A DNA stretch of 13,067 nt, taken from Candidatus Dojkabacteria bacterium (lineage in GTDB: Bacteria > Patescibacteriota > Dojkabacteria > B142 > WJKM01). Each line of letters begins with the position of its first letter. Within the stretch, counting starts at the first letter, position 1. The DNA lies in contig JAGQLH010000034.1 of the NCBI GenBank assembly GCA_020429465.1, positions 1-13,067 of the forward strand, read 5' to 3'. A model generated the notes under the pieces. The model was not told where the DNA came from, searched no databases, and saw nothing but the letters and a program-made list of their open reading frames with translations. The translations under genes were made by a program, and so were the position numbers. Shown here piece by piece: positions 1-7,150 of the stretch.

Positions 1-535
1 CCGCTATAGTTTTAGCTATAGTTTTTCCTTCTTCCTTGAGTTCAGTAAACTGTTGTTTTGATAATTTTCTTATATTACGATTTGATTCAGCAATAATCTT
101 AGAATTATATATAGTTTTTACCTCTGCTTTCATGGCGGAAATTTCCTTTGTAGATAAACCTTCATAGAGATCTTCATCTTTTACCATTTCTAATTTATTA
201 AAATGTAGAATTGTATTCTCAATTGTCTGAATAAGTAATTCATATTGATCTTTTTTCTTCTTGAGCAACTCTTTTTGTTCTTCAAGAATGAACTTTGTAG
301 TACTATCCTTAGTAGCGAGAATTTTTTTTATAGCTTTTAAGGAAAGATCAATCTCTTTATAGAACAAAATGTGCTGAAGACGAATAAGATTTTCTTGATT
401 ATAGATTCTATGACCGCTCTCGTTACGACCACAGGGTTCTAGTATCCCAATAATGTCATAATGTCTCAGGGTACGAACAGAGATACCCGCAAGCTCAGCT
501 AGTTCACTAATTGTATACACAGGATGTAAATTCAT
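1..535 (-). CDS. TipA-like MerR-family transcriptional regulator, C-terminus cut by window edge
   Basis: The reading frame starts at ATG 535-533 and stays open to base 1, giving 178 visible residues. Residues 6-26 (YTISELAELAGISVRTLRHYD) form the MerR winged-helix DNA-binding motif, followed by the wing (SGHRIYN, about 41-47) and the helix containing LQHILFYKEIDLSLKAIKKI. Residues about 82-115 are a charged helix suited to the antiparallel coiled coil that dimerises MerR proteins. From about residue 120 the sequence (LYEGLSTKEI, AEVKTIYNSK, KLSKQQFTELKEEG) matches the layout of the TipAS effector domain, which in TipAL of Streptomyces binds thiopeptide antibiotics. Family members have about 250 residues, so roughly 70 are outside the window. 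It lies 47 bp behind the giant surface-protein gene on the same strand but has its own promoter candidate with an operator-like palindrome, so autoregulation is likely. The ligand is unknown. The MerR assignment is firm; the TipAS assignment is by recalled similarity. Confidence 0.9.
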   Translation of the reverse strand, partial: MNLHPVYTISELAELAGISVRTLRHYDIIGILEPCGRNESGHRIYNQENLIRLQHILFYKEIDLSLKAIKKILATKDSTTKFILEEQKELLKKKKDQYELLIQTIENTILHFNKLEMVKDEDLYEGLSTKEISAMKAEVKTIYNSKIIAESNRNIRKLSKQQFTELKEEGKTIAKTIA

Positions 536-544
536 AATGAGGTA

Positions 545-575
545 ATTGTAGCAGCTTACGTTACGTAAGCTGCAA
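545..575 (-). promoter_or_regulatory. MerR-type promoter with 19-bp spacer for the TipA-like gene
   Basis: On the minus strand, TTGCAG (575-570) and TACAAT (550-545) are separated by exactly 19 bp. The -10 box matches the consensus at 5 of 6 bases; the -35 box matches at only 3 of 6. MerR-family activators work on promoters with unusually long 19-20 bp spacers carrying a dyad between the boxes, and that is the arrangement here. Transcription would start near 538, leaving only 2-4 nt before ATG 535, which suggests a leaderless mRNA. This fits the lack of any Shine-Dalgarno sequence. Start site and function are inferred. Confidence 0.6.
551..573. promoter_or_regulatory. Perfect inverted repeat, probable MerR operator
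   Basis: Arms GCAGCTTACG (551-560) and CGTAAGCTGC (564-573) are perfectly complementary around the 3-nt centre TTA. The centre (562) almost coincides with the middle of the 19-bp spacer of the promoter candidate, as expected for a MerR dimer site. The same sequence in RNA would form a 10-bp hairpin just after the stop codon of the giant gene (583). It could therefore also slow or end that transcript, but no run of T follows on either strand, so a classical intrinsic terminator is less likely. Confidence 0.65.
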
Positions 576-582
576 GAGGGGG

Positions 583-3500
583 TTACTTATTTTTACGAGA
601 GGTTCTAGGTTTACTATTCCTTCGTATTGTTTTTGGTTCATCAGTATCTTTGCCATCCTCTTCATCTTTTTTCCTTTTCCAGAAGAAGAATAGTAACAAC
701 AAGCCTAATGGACAACAGCAACATAATAGATACGCTAGTCTACTATAATCAGATTCTGCTGCAATTGAGTATTCATCTGGCTCTTCAACGGTTGGTAATT
801 CTGAACCACTATCACTAGTAACTGGAGGTTCATATTGATCATCTTCTTGATTATCATCAATAGTAGCTTCATCTGAGATAGCAATAAATTCTTCTGATTG
901 CTTAACTTCTTCTTCAACTGCCGCATCATAGTAATAGGCAGGGTCGAGGTAATTAGGAATACCATCCCCATCTGAGTCGTCATTAGTAGGATCACCATCT
1001 TTATTAACATCTTCATTCGTAGTTAATATTCCATCGTTATCATCGTCTGGATCCAGGTAATTTGGTAGGCCACCACCATCCGTATCGTCATTAGTAGGAT
1101 CACCGTCCTTATTGACATCTTCATCACGTGTTAATATTCCATCATTGTCATCGTCTGGGTCGAGGTAATTAGGAATACCATCCCCATCAGAATCATCATT
1201 AGTAGGGTCACCATCACCATTGATATCCTCTAGTCTAGTAGGGATTAGGTCATTGTCATCATCTACATCAAGATAGTTTGGCATTCCGCTACCATCTGTA
1301 TCGTCATTAGTAGGATCACCATCTCCGTCTATATCCTCGTCTTTGGTGAGAATGCTATCATTATCATCATCTATATCCAAGTAGTTAGGGATGCCATCAA
1401 AATCAAAATCATCATTAGAAGGATCACCATCTTTATTCTGATCTTCCGATGCTGTAGGAACTCCATCATTGTCATCATCTGGATCGAGGTAATTAGGAAT
1501 TCCGTCACCATCAGTATCATCATTTGTTGGATCGTTATCATCATTGAGATCTTCATCGATATCCAAAATACCATCCCCATCAGAATCACCTGGAATTACA
1601 GGTGTAGTAGCACTCGATGATCCACCGCCGCCGCCACTAGAACTTCCTCCAGTAGAAGGTGGTGTAGTTACCGTAAACCAACCAGATGTGGTACTAGCAG
1701 TACTTTCTGCAGAATTGATAGGATCAACAGGAATAAGGGCAATTGAACCGCTTGATGTTGTAATTGTATTATATTCAATAGCCAGATAGCCATTTGTAAT
1801 GAAATAGTCGGAAAGTGCACCAGAAAGGTTAAATGTAGCATTTGATGCACCTGTTGCAGTTATAAGTAATTGATCATCGGTGTCATTTCCATCTAATGTA
1901 AGTATGCTTTCTATAGTTTGTGATGTTCCACTTTGAAGGGTCAAAATTTCTGTTACGTCATCTCCTGGATTATCGGTTTTTGTGAGATTATAAAAGGTTG
2001 TACTACCATTAACTTGTTGATCGTTCCCATCGAGAAGAACTGTTCCAGAATTATGCGTGTATGTTCCTCCCATGCGATTCCATGCACCAGCAACTGTAAA
2101 CTGATTTGAAGTAGAAGTAAAAGTACCATTTGTATGATTAAAGTCCCCATTTACGTCAATTACTCCGCTTCCACCAGTCCAAACTCCACCACTTACATCT
2201 AAGTCACCAGCGCAGGTTACAAGTGCGGAACCCTGTATGAATGTACCACCGCTCTGACTACAAGTGGTAATACCATTGACGGTAAGGTCATTATTTTGTG
2301 TATCAAAGGTGCCATCAGCTAGCGTCCAATCACGGGTAACAGTAAGAGGAGTAGTAAGATTGAATACGTCCAGTAGCCCATCTGTAGAGTTAAAGCTTAC
2401 ATCATAATAATCAATACCCCCGACATTAAAGTCTTTAACAGAGTAAGTATCAGCAATGCCATCACCGTCACCTGTATATTCCCATACTCCAGAATCCACA
2501 TCCTGAAGAGGAATAGTGGTATTCTCATTACCATGCAGTCTTATTATTCCTTCATTTGAAAAAGTTCCAGTAACAGATAGATCGTGACCGTTAAGATTGA
2601 AAATACCCGATGAATCATTAATGAAAGTATCTTGTACTGATAACGGAGTAGCAAGTTCAACCACACTTGAAGAATTTGAATTCTGTATAGTAAAGAGTGG
2701 ATTTCCAGATGTAGTAATCGTCTGATTAGAGGTTCCATCCAAAACTATGCTACCAGAATTATGAGTAAGAGTAGAACCAGTATCACTAAATAGATCTCCT
2801 CCAATAGTTGTAATTAGACTAGTTAATGTCGTGGTTCCAGCAGCATCAATATCAAGATCACCCCCAATATTCACATTTTCTGCAACGAATGTAATAGTCC
2901 CATCAATGTCTAAATCCCCACTTACGCTTACATCACCACCAGGAGTGTAGTTTCCTGACTGAACAAGAAGTTCGTTGCCCAACATAGTAAGGTCCACACC
3001 AGTTCCAGTGGAGGTTGTAAAAATACTCGAGATATCTGTTGAAGAGGGGACAGCACCTCCATGGGTTCCCTCGTAAGATACTGCTGATTCTATTTCGCTA
3101 TTTGTAAGTGCTGGTTGCGCACCTTCAGTTCGTACCACTAGATAATCTTCAAACATATCGTAACCAGCTGAATTTGCACCATCAAATTTTGATATGAGTA
3201 CAGAATTTTCGGTTTCATCATCTACGTAAAGGGTAACGATATCTCCTCCTCCTGCAATAACATTAATACTGTAATCACCGTTTGCATCTGTTTCTGCATC
3301 AATCCCTGTATCAGCACCATTTATAAGAAGTCGGATTGTTTTGCCTGGGATTCCTGTTCCTCCTTGTTCGGTGTAGAGTGTCCCAATAAAATCTGGGAAC
3401 CAACCAGCAGCATTACCTGTCGTAATTGAATCACTAGGAGAAAGAGGAGGGCTTAAAATATCTCCATTGTTATCAAGTAATTGAACGTCACCAACAGAAA

Positions 3501-6258
3501 GCCATTGCCCAGATGCAAACGCTGGTGAACTGGTTCCTAGTTGGATTTTTGCTGCAGTACCTGGCACTGTAGACTCGATTGCTAATCTGTCATCACCATC
3601 GGTACCTCTAATCTGCAGAGAGGTTTCGACAATAATTGTAGAATTAGCATCAATAAATATTGTTTGATTTGTATTGAGTTGATTAGCTGGAGTATCGTTA
3701 TTATTTCTGTCGAGTAAGCTCAATATATTAAAGGTTGTATTTCCAATTATAGTTTGTGTATTTGGTGCACTTGGAAATGTTGATGTTGGTCCCGCTGTTA
3801 TTGGAATATTATTAAATTGTGCTGCTCCACCGTTGTGATCGTATGTTCCATAGTTGGTGAAATTCCCCATATAATTAGTAAATTTAGAAGGTCCAGGAGG
3901 ACTTCCAATTGGCCCGTTATCAATAAATGTTGCTCCAGTATCTATCGTAACGTTTCCATAGTAATTGTAAAAAGAAGTACCTGCAACCTGGTATTCTCCT
4001 TCATAAATACCATTCATTATGTGAACATCTCCATATATTTTTGGAGATGGGTAACTGAAACGGAATGTATCAGGAGTAGGTGAAGTATCATTAACAGTTA
4101 GTCCACAAAATTGGGTTGGGCCAGAAACGGTTTCTGCTATAGCGTCCCCATCACCAATAAACTCAAATGTTCCTGTACAGCCTTCACCGATATTAGTGTT
4201 TGAATAGGTATAATTAGGTTCTTCCCCAGTGAATTGAAGTGTTCCACTTGCATTAAGCGATACAAGTTTACTTGCTGGAACACCTAGTGCAGTTGTTCCG
4301 ATATTATTGCCATTTAGATTAAGGGTAGAAGTTGATCCGATTGTCAATGTATCAACAACTATTTGAACATCAGCAGTCACAGTATCTCCATTATTGATAG
4401 TCGCAGTATCACCATCTCCAGGAACAGAACCACAGCTCCAATTTGCAGGATTATTCCATAACCCGGTCCCTCCACCATTTGTCCATGTACATGCAGCATC
4501 ATTTGCTATATTCCAATACCTTTGTTCATAATAGGATTCCTCTGATTCAATCGCAGGATCAAATTCTAAAGGACTAATAGTAAAGAAATCTGGTGAACGA
4601 TCAGGAGCATTATAATTATATGAAAATCCAATAGTTTCCTCTGGTTCAAGTGTAATAGAGGGGAATAATAATTCGGTGATATTTGGATTACTATCAGGGT
4701 ATCTTATTTCATAATTTGTGTGATGGAACGGTAGAAATTCTCCAGTATGGTCAAAAACACCAAGGGATACATCTGAGATTGAAAAACTTCTTGGGACCCG
4801 TTCTATAAGTGAACCATAGAAATCCAATAGTGATTGAATCTTCACATTCATTGGAGAGGAACCATACGGATACAATCGAGTAGCTGCATCACGTTCGATA
4901 ACAGCTTGGAATTGAATTCCATTTGTATTTGATTTTGTTATAGGGTCAATTACATCAACAAGGGCAGTCAGTTCTTTTAAGCCATTGCCATTATTTGCTG
5001 TCAATTTGAATTCATACGTCCCAATTTCTTCAAAAATGTATGTTGCTTCATAATCAGGTTCAGTATTTTCGCTATCATAGGTTGTACATAGACCTGTCTC
5101 TTGTACATCTATATTGGTATAGTTCTCCTGATCAGTAGTTTTTACCTGTAAATTAACTTCAGCACCGCATACAGGAAGCCCATTATCATCTAAAACACCA
5201 ATGGAAATGTGGGCTTGGGAATCTTCAAGATAAATATCTTTATCAGTATTGAATGCGAGTACACCCCATTCAAAATCTTGAGAAATAGTTTCATCCTCAC
5301 CAGTTAAAGGATTTGCAAATGTGATTTTGAGTGTATGTTTACCAGGTTGAAATTCCGGGAAATGAGTTATAACAAGGTTTAAAGAACCTTTTGTGAAGTG
5401 GAAGTCAGATCCTTCTGTTAGGGTAACATCATTAATACTAATAGAATAAAGTTGCTCTTCGAATGGATAGAAGTTTGACTGTTTACCTAATCCAAATTTA
5501 GTAGTAAAGCCTTTTTCTGCAAGTTTTTCAGCTATCAAATTCTTGAATTTAGTTTCATTAACATCTTGATTACGATCGTCAATGGTATCTCGGACTAATT
5601 TTTCCGGAGTTGAAAGAGGTGATAAAAATGATGAAATGAATGATTTAGGATCTTTTCGCAGATAACTATCCGTAAGTTCTTCAGAAATATCCTCTCGTAC
5701 TGATTCAGTAATCAATTCTTCAGTCAAGTTAGAAATTTCTTCAGAGTCTAAGATGTCTTGAACATATACATCTTGGAGATTAGTATTAAATTCATCATAA
5801 ATAACTGGAACATAATCATCAACAATATCTTTTATTGCTACTGCTGTGATTTTTTCTTTTGTGACAAGAGAATCTATAATTGCTGCCGTTACCTCATCTT
5901 GATTTAGTACTTCTCCGTCTGGTTTTTCATTACCAATAGGGATATCTCCTTCTAAAATTTTGAAGCTAATCTCATTCGGCCTACTTGCAAGTCTTTGAAA
6001 TGAATGAGACGGAAGGACTTGCTCTTCTTGTGTGTCCTGTAATGTACTTCCACTTTGTGTTACTGTCTCCTCTGTAAGAGCATTTCCAGTATCGGTTTTA
6101 GAATATTCGGTATATGAAGCAATTCCAAATGGTAGTTCCTCTGCACTGCTTATTGGGAGTAAAAAGATACTTCCATAGTTGGTAACTACGAAAGACAGTA
6201 TAAGTACTAGATTTAGAGTACGTAGGAATTTTTTTGAAAATTGAGAAAAAGACTGCAT
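583..6258 (-). CDS. Giant secreted, membrane-anchored surface protein with thrombospondin type 3-like repeats
   Basis: 1891 residues starting at ATG 6258. The N-terminus is a signal peptide: KK at 9-10, hydrophobic core about 15-37, likely cut after SSA (39). Residues about 115-260 are acidic and helical. They are followed by Ig-like beta domains; about 331-440 (NTDKDIYLEDSQAHISIGVLD) resembles the MG2-type domains of bacterial surface proteins. A W-x-NG...ANWSCGSVPGDGDTATI motif (about 592-620) opens a long, Gly/Asn/Thr-rich stretch of beta-helix appearance. Near 957-1005 is a carboxypeptidase-regulatory/SdrD-B-like segment (TDANGDYSI). A GGSSSGGGGGSSS linker precedes calcium-binding repeats (1558-1773), an acidic Ser/Glu spacer, a transmembrane helix (about 1839-1860) with four consecutive cysteines (1846-1849), and a basic tail. 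No LPxTG motif is present. Adhesion or an envelope role is inferred. No catalytic domain is recognised. Confidence 0.9.
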   Translation of the reverse strand: MQSFSQFSKKFLRTLNLVLILSFVVTNYGSIFLLPISSAEELPFGIASYTEYSKTDTGNALTEETVTQSGSTLQDTQEEQVLPSHSFQRLASRPNEISFKILEGDIPIGNEKPDGEVLNQDEVTAAIIDSLVTKEKITAVAIKDIVDDYVPVIYDEFNTNLQDVYVQDILDSEEISNLTEELITESVREDISEELTDSYLRKDPKSFISSFLSPLSTPEKLVRDTIDDRNQDVNETKFKNLIAEKLAEKGFTTKFGLGKQSNFYPFEEQLYSISINDVTLTEGSDFHFTKGSLNLVITHFPEFQPGKHTLKITFANPLTGEDETISQDFEWGVLAFNTDKDIYLEDSQAHISIGVLDDNGLPVCGAEVNLQVKTTDQENYTNIDVQETGLCTTYDSENTEPDYEATYIFEEIGTYEFKLTANNGNGLKELTALVDVIDPITKSNTNGIQFQAVIERDAATRLYPYGSSPMNVKIQSLLDFYGSLIERVPRSFSISDVSLGVFDHTGEFLPFHHTNYEIRYPDSNPNITELLFPSITLEPEETIGFSYNYNAPDRSPDFFTISPLEFDPAIESEESYYEQRYWNIANDAACTWTNGGGTGLWNNPANWSCGSVPGDGDTATINNGDTVTADVQIVVDTLTIGSTSTLNLNGNNIGTTALGVPASKLVSLNASGTLQFTGEEPNYTYSNTNIGEGCTGTFEFIGDGDAIAETVSGPTQFCGLTVNDTSPTPDTFRFSYPSPKIYGDVHIMNGIYEGEYQVAGTSFYNYYGNVTIDTGATFIDNGPIGSPPGPSKFTNYMGNFTNYGTYDHNGGAAQFNNIPITAGPTSTFPSAPNTQTIIGNTTFNILSLLDRNNNDTPANQLNTNQTIFIDANSTIIVETSLQIRGTDGDDRLAIESTVPGTAAKIQLGTSSPAFASGQWLSVGDVQLLDNNGDILSPPLSPSDSITTGNAAGWFPDFIGTLYTEQGGTGIPGKTIRLLINGADTGIDAETDANGDYSINVIAGGGDIVTLYVDDETENSVLISKFDGANSAGYDMFEDYLVVRTEGAQPALTNSEIESAVSYEGTHGGAVPSSTDISSIFTTSTGTGVDLTMLGNELLVQSGNYTPGGDVSVSGDLDIDGTITFVAENVNIGGDLDIDAAGTTTLTSLITTIGGDLFSDTGSTLTHNSGSIVLDGTSNQTITTSGNPLFTIQNSNSSSVVELATPLSVQDTFINDSSGIFNLNGHDLSVTGTFSNEGIIRLHGNENTTIPLQDVDSGVWEYTGDGDGIADTYSVKDFNVGGIDYYDVSFNSTDGLLDVFNLTTPLTVTRDWTLADGTFDTQNNDLTVNGITTCSQSGGTFIQGSALVTCAGDLDVSGGVWTGGSGVIDVNGDFNHTNGTFTSTSNQFTVAGAWNRMGGTYTHNSGTVLLDGNDQQVNGSTTFYNLTKTDNPGDDVTEILTLQSGTSQTIESILTLDGNDTDDQLLITATGASNATFNLSGALSDYFITNGYLAIEYNTITTSSGSIALIPVDPINSAESTASTTSGWFTVTTPPSTGGSSSGGGGGSSSATTPVIPGDSDGDGILDIDEDLNDDNDPTNDDTDGDGIPNYLDPDDDNDGVPTASEDQNKDGDPSNDDFDFDGIPNYLDIDDDNDSILTKDEDIDGDGDPTNDDTDGSGMPNYLDVDDDNDLIPTRLEDINGDGDPTNDDSDGDGIPNYLDPDDDNDGILTRDEDVNKDGDPTNDDTDGGGLPNYLDPDDDNDGILTTNEDVNKDGDPTNDDSDGDGIPNYLDPAYYYDAAVEEEVKQSEEFIAISDEATIDDNQEDDQYEPPVTSDSGSELPTVEEPDEYSIAAESDYSRLAYLLCCCCPLGLLLLFFFWKRKKDEEDGKDTDEPKTIRRNSKPRTSRKNK
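940..1587 (-). repeat. 108-bp in-frame tandem repeat encoding 36-residue thrombospondin type 3-like units
   Basis: The NYLD codons recur at exactly 108-bp steps (anchors near 951, 1059, 1167, 1275, 1383 and 1491). This gives five full units plus partial units at both ends (residues 1558-1773 of the giant protein). Each unit reads approximately SDGDGIPNYLDPDDDNDG, then a variable TxxED segment, then DGDPTNDD. The repeated DxDxDG and DDDNDG patterns are the calcium-coordinating motifs of thrombospondin type 3 repeats and bacterial OmpA-associated linkers. These usually form a rigid calcium-loaded stalk. Copies at 951, 1167 and 1491 share near-identical DNA, which points to recent duplication or gene conversion; copies at 1275 and 1383 have diverged and lost some ligands (DGSGM, DFDGI). 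Copy number could vary by slippage. Confidence 0.9.
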
Positions 6259-6365
6259 ATACTACAGCACAAAAAAATAAGTAAAACAAAAGGGAAAAAA
6301 GAAAAGTGCAGTGTAGTTGACTTTCAGGTATGCCGGCAAAACACACGTTGAAAAACTACATCTAT

Positions 6366-6394
6366 AAAGTAGAAAATATTCCAGTAGGTGTCAA
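6366..6394 (-). promoter_or_regulatory. Candidate promoter of the giant surface-protein gene
   Basis: On the minus strand a perfect TTGACA (6394-6389) is followed, after 17 bp, by TACTTT (6371-6366), a weak -10 box. Transcription would begin near 6359, leaving a leader of about 100 nt before ATG 6258. The stretch just ahead of that ATG is pyrimidine-rich on the coding strand and has no Shine-Dalgarno sequence. The call rests on box matches and spacing only. Confidence 0.35.
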
Positions 6395-6428
6395 GATCCG
6401 ATTTCCCCAGAAAGGACGGTAGAAGCCT

Positions 6429-6457
6429 TTTAAATTCTATGTATTCACAGGTATAAT
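6429..6457 (+). promoter_or_regulatory. Candidate promoter of the plus-strand operon
   Basis: A perfect TATAAT (6452-6457) lies 17 bp after TTTAAA (6429-6434), which matches the -35 consensus at 4 of 6 bases. The predicted start near 6464 leaves about 18 nt before ATG 6482. That leader is AT-only apart from a few bases and has no ribosome-binding sequence. The rest of the 223-bp divergent region holds only a short palindrome, TGCCGGCA (6331-6338), and nothing else I can assign. Confidence 0.5.
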
Positions 6458-6481
6458 TTATCAATATTTTTTGTAAATAAC

Positions 6482-7150
6482 ATGAAAATTATTCTAAAGG
6501 TAATAATTCTCCTCATAAGTGGTTGGGGGGTATGGTATTTTTATGACATGAGAGTGAATCTTTATTCACAATACGAGGTATTAGGTATTGAGGATGGGAT
6601 TCTAGAATATTCGCAGGCATTATTCTATGTGTTGGCTGGAATTTTTGCATTTGTAAATAGTCGACTTGAAACGAAAAAATATAGCGCGTGGTTCTTTCTG
6701 TTAATTACAGTGGGGGCATTTTTTATTGCGTTGGAAGAATTAAGTTGGGGGCAACGAATTTTGAATTTTGAAACGGGGGAATTTTTTGCTACTAATAATT
6801 TTCAATCAGAGGTCAACATACATAATATCCATGGTACTGGAGCTCTTATAAGGTTTGGATATATCGCTATCGGGATTATAGGCAGTATTAGTTGGATTAT
6901 AAAGAAACTAGTAAAGAAAAGAGATTTTATATTTGAAATACTAAACAATGTACCTGGATGGGAATTATTAGTATTATTCATCTTGCCGGTATTTATAAAT
7001 ATACTAGACAGGGAACTACTTGCCCCCCAAGATTATGAGGTGGCAGAATTTTTTCTTAGTACAGGTATAATGATCTGGATGTTATTACAGTTAGTTAGTT
7101 ATGCTCAGGGTTCAAAATCTTTCGCTCGAATTCTCCCAAAAAATCTTTGA
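6482..7150 (+). CDS. Six-helix membrane protein of unknown function with EELSWGQR motif
   Basis: 222 residues, starting at ATG 6482 and ending in TGA. Hydrophobic segments lie at about 3-22, 42-58, 66-84, 123-141, 160-176 and 188-206. Conserved-looking polar residues sit at membrane boundaries: EDG (37-39), EELSWGQR (85-92), and N-x-QSEVNIHN (106-115). I recall similar uncharacterised bacterial membrane proteins that share an E-[ED]-x-SWGQR motif followed by N-x-Q-x-E-x-N-x-HN. Charged residues conserved inside a membrane protein suggest a catalytic or transport role, but none is established to my knowledge. It is the first gene of a plus-strand unit, and its last 50 nt overlap the start of the ABC-F gene in another frame, so the two are probably translationally coupled. 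The gene is real by length, codon pattern and promoter position; the function is unknown. Confidence 0.8.
   Translation: MKIILKVIILLISGWGVWYFYDMRVNLYSQYEVLGIEDGILEYSQALFYVLAGIFAFVNSRLETKKYSAWFFLLITVGAFFIALEELSWGQRILNFETGEFFATNNFQSEVNIHNIHGTGALIRFGYIAIGIIGSISWIIKKLVKKRDFIFEILNNVPGWELLVLFILPVFINILDRELLAPQDYEVAEFFLSTGIMIWMLLQLVSYAQGSKSFARILPKNL

Noticed and set aside
583..700. Sortase-type (LPxTG) anchoring of the giant protein
   Set aside because: No LPxTG or similar motif precedes the hydrophobic helix; the anchor is a Cys-rich transmembrane segment with a basic tail of over 30 residues.
940..1587. Regular repeats that could look like a CRISPR or satellite array
   Set aside because: The period is exactly 36 codons, lies in one open frame, and encodes calcium-binding repeats; there are no unique spacers between identical short repeats.
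1371..1589. Extra open frame on the same strand inside the repeat region
   Set aside because: It is a frame-shifted reading of the periodic repeat DNA, rich in Met and Ile, with no independent start signal; it is a by-product of the repeats.
3817..4083. Opposite-strand open frame inside the giant gene
   Set aside because: No family resemblance, no promoter or gap around it, and the opposite strand codes a coherent surface protein across the whole stretch.
6312..6360. Inverted repeat TGTAGTT / AACTACA in the divergent intergenic region
   Set aside because: Seven base pairs separated by 35 nt in AT-rich DNA is expected by chance, and it does not line up with either promoter candidate.
7148..7150. 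Possible use of UGA as a sense codon, as in Gracilibacteria and Absconditabacteria
   Set aside because: No long gene contains an in-frame UGA, and this UGA ends a protein of sensible length with the next gene already begun.
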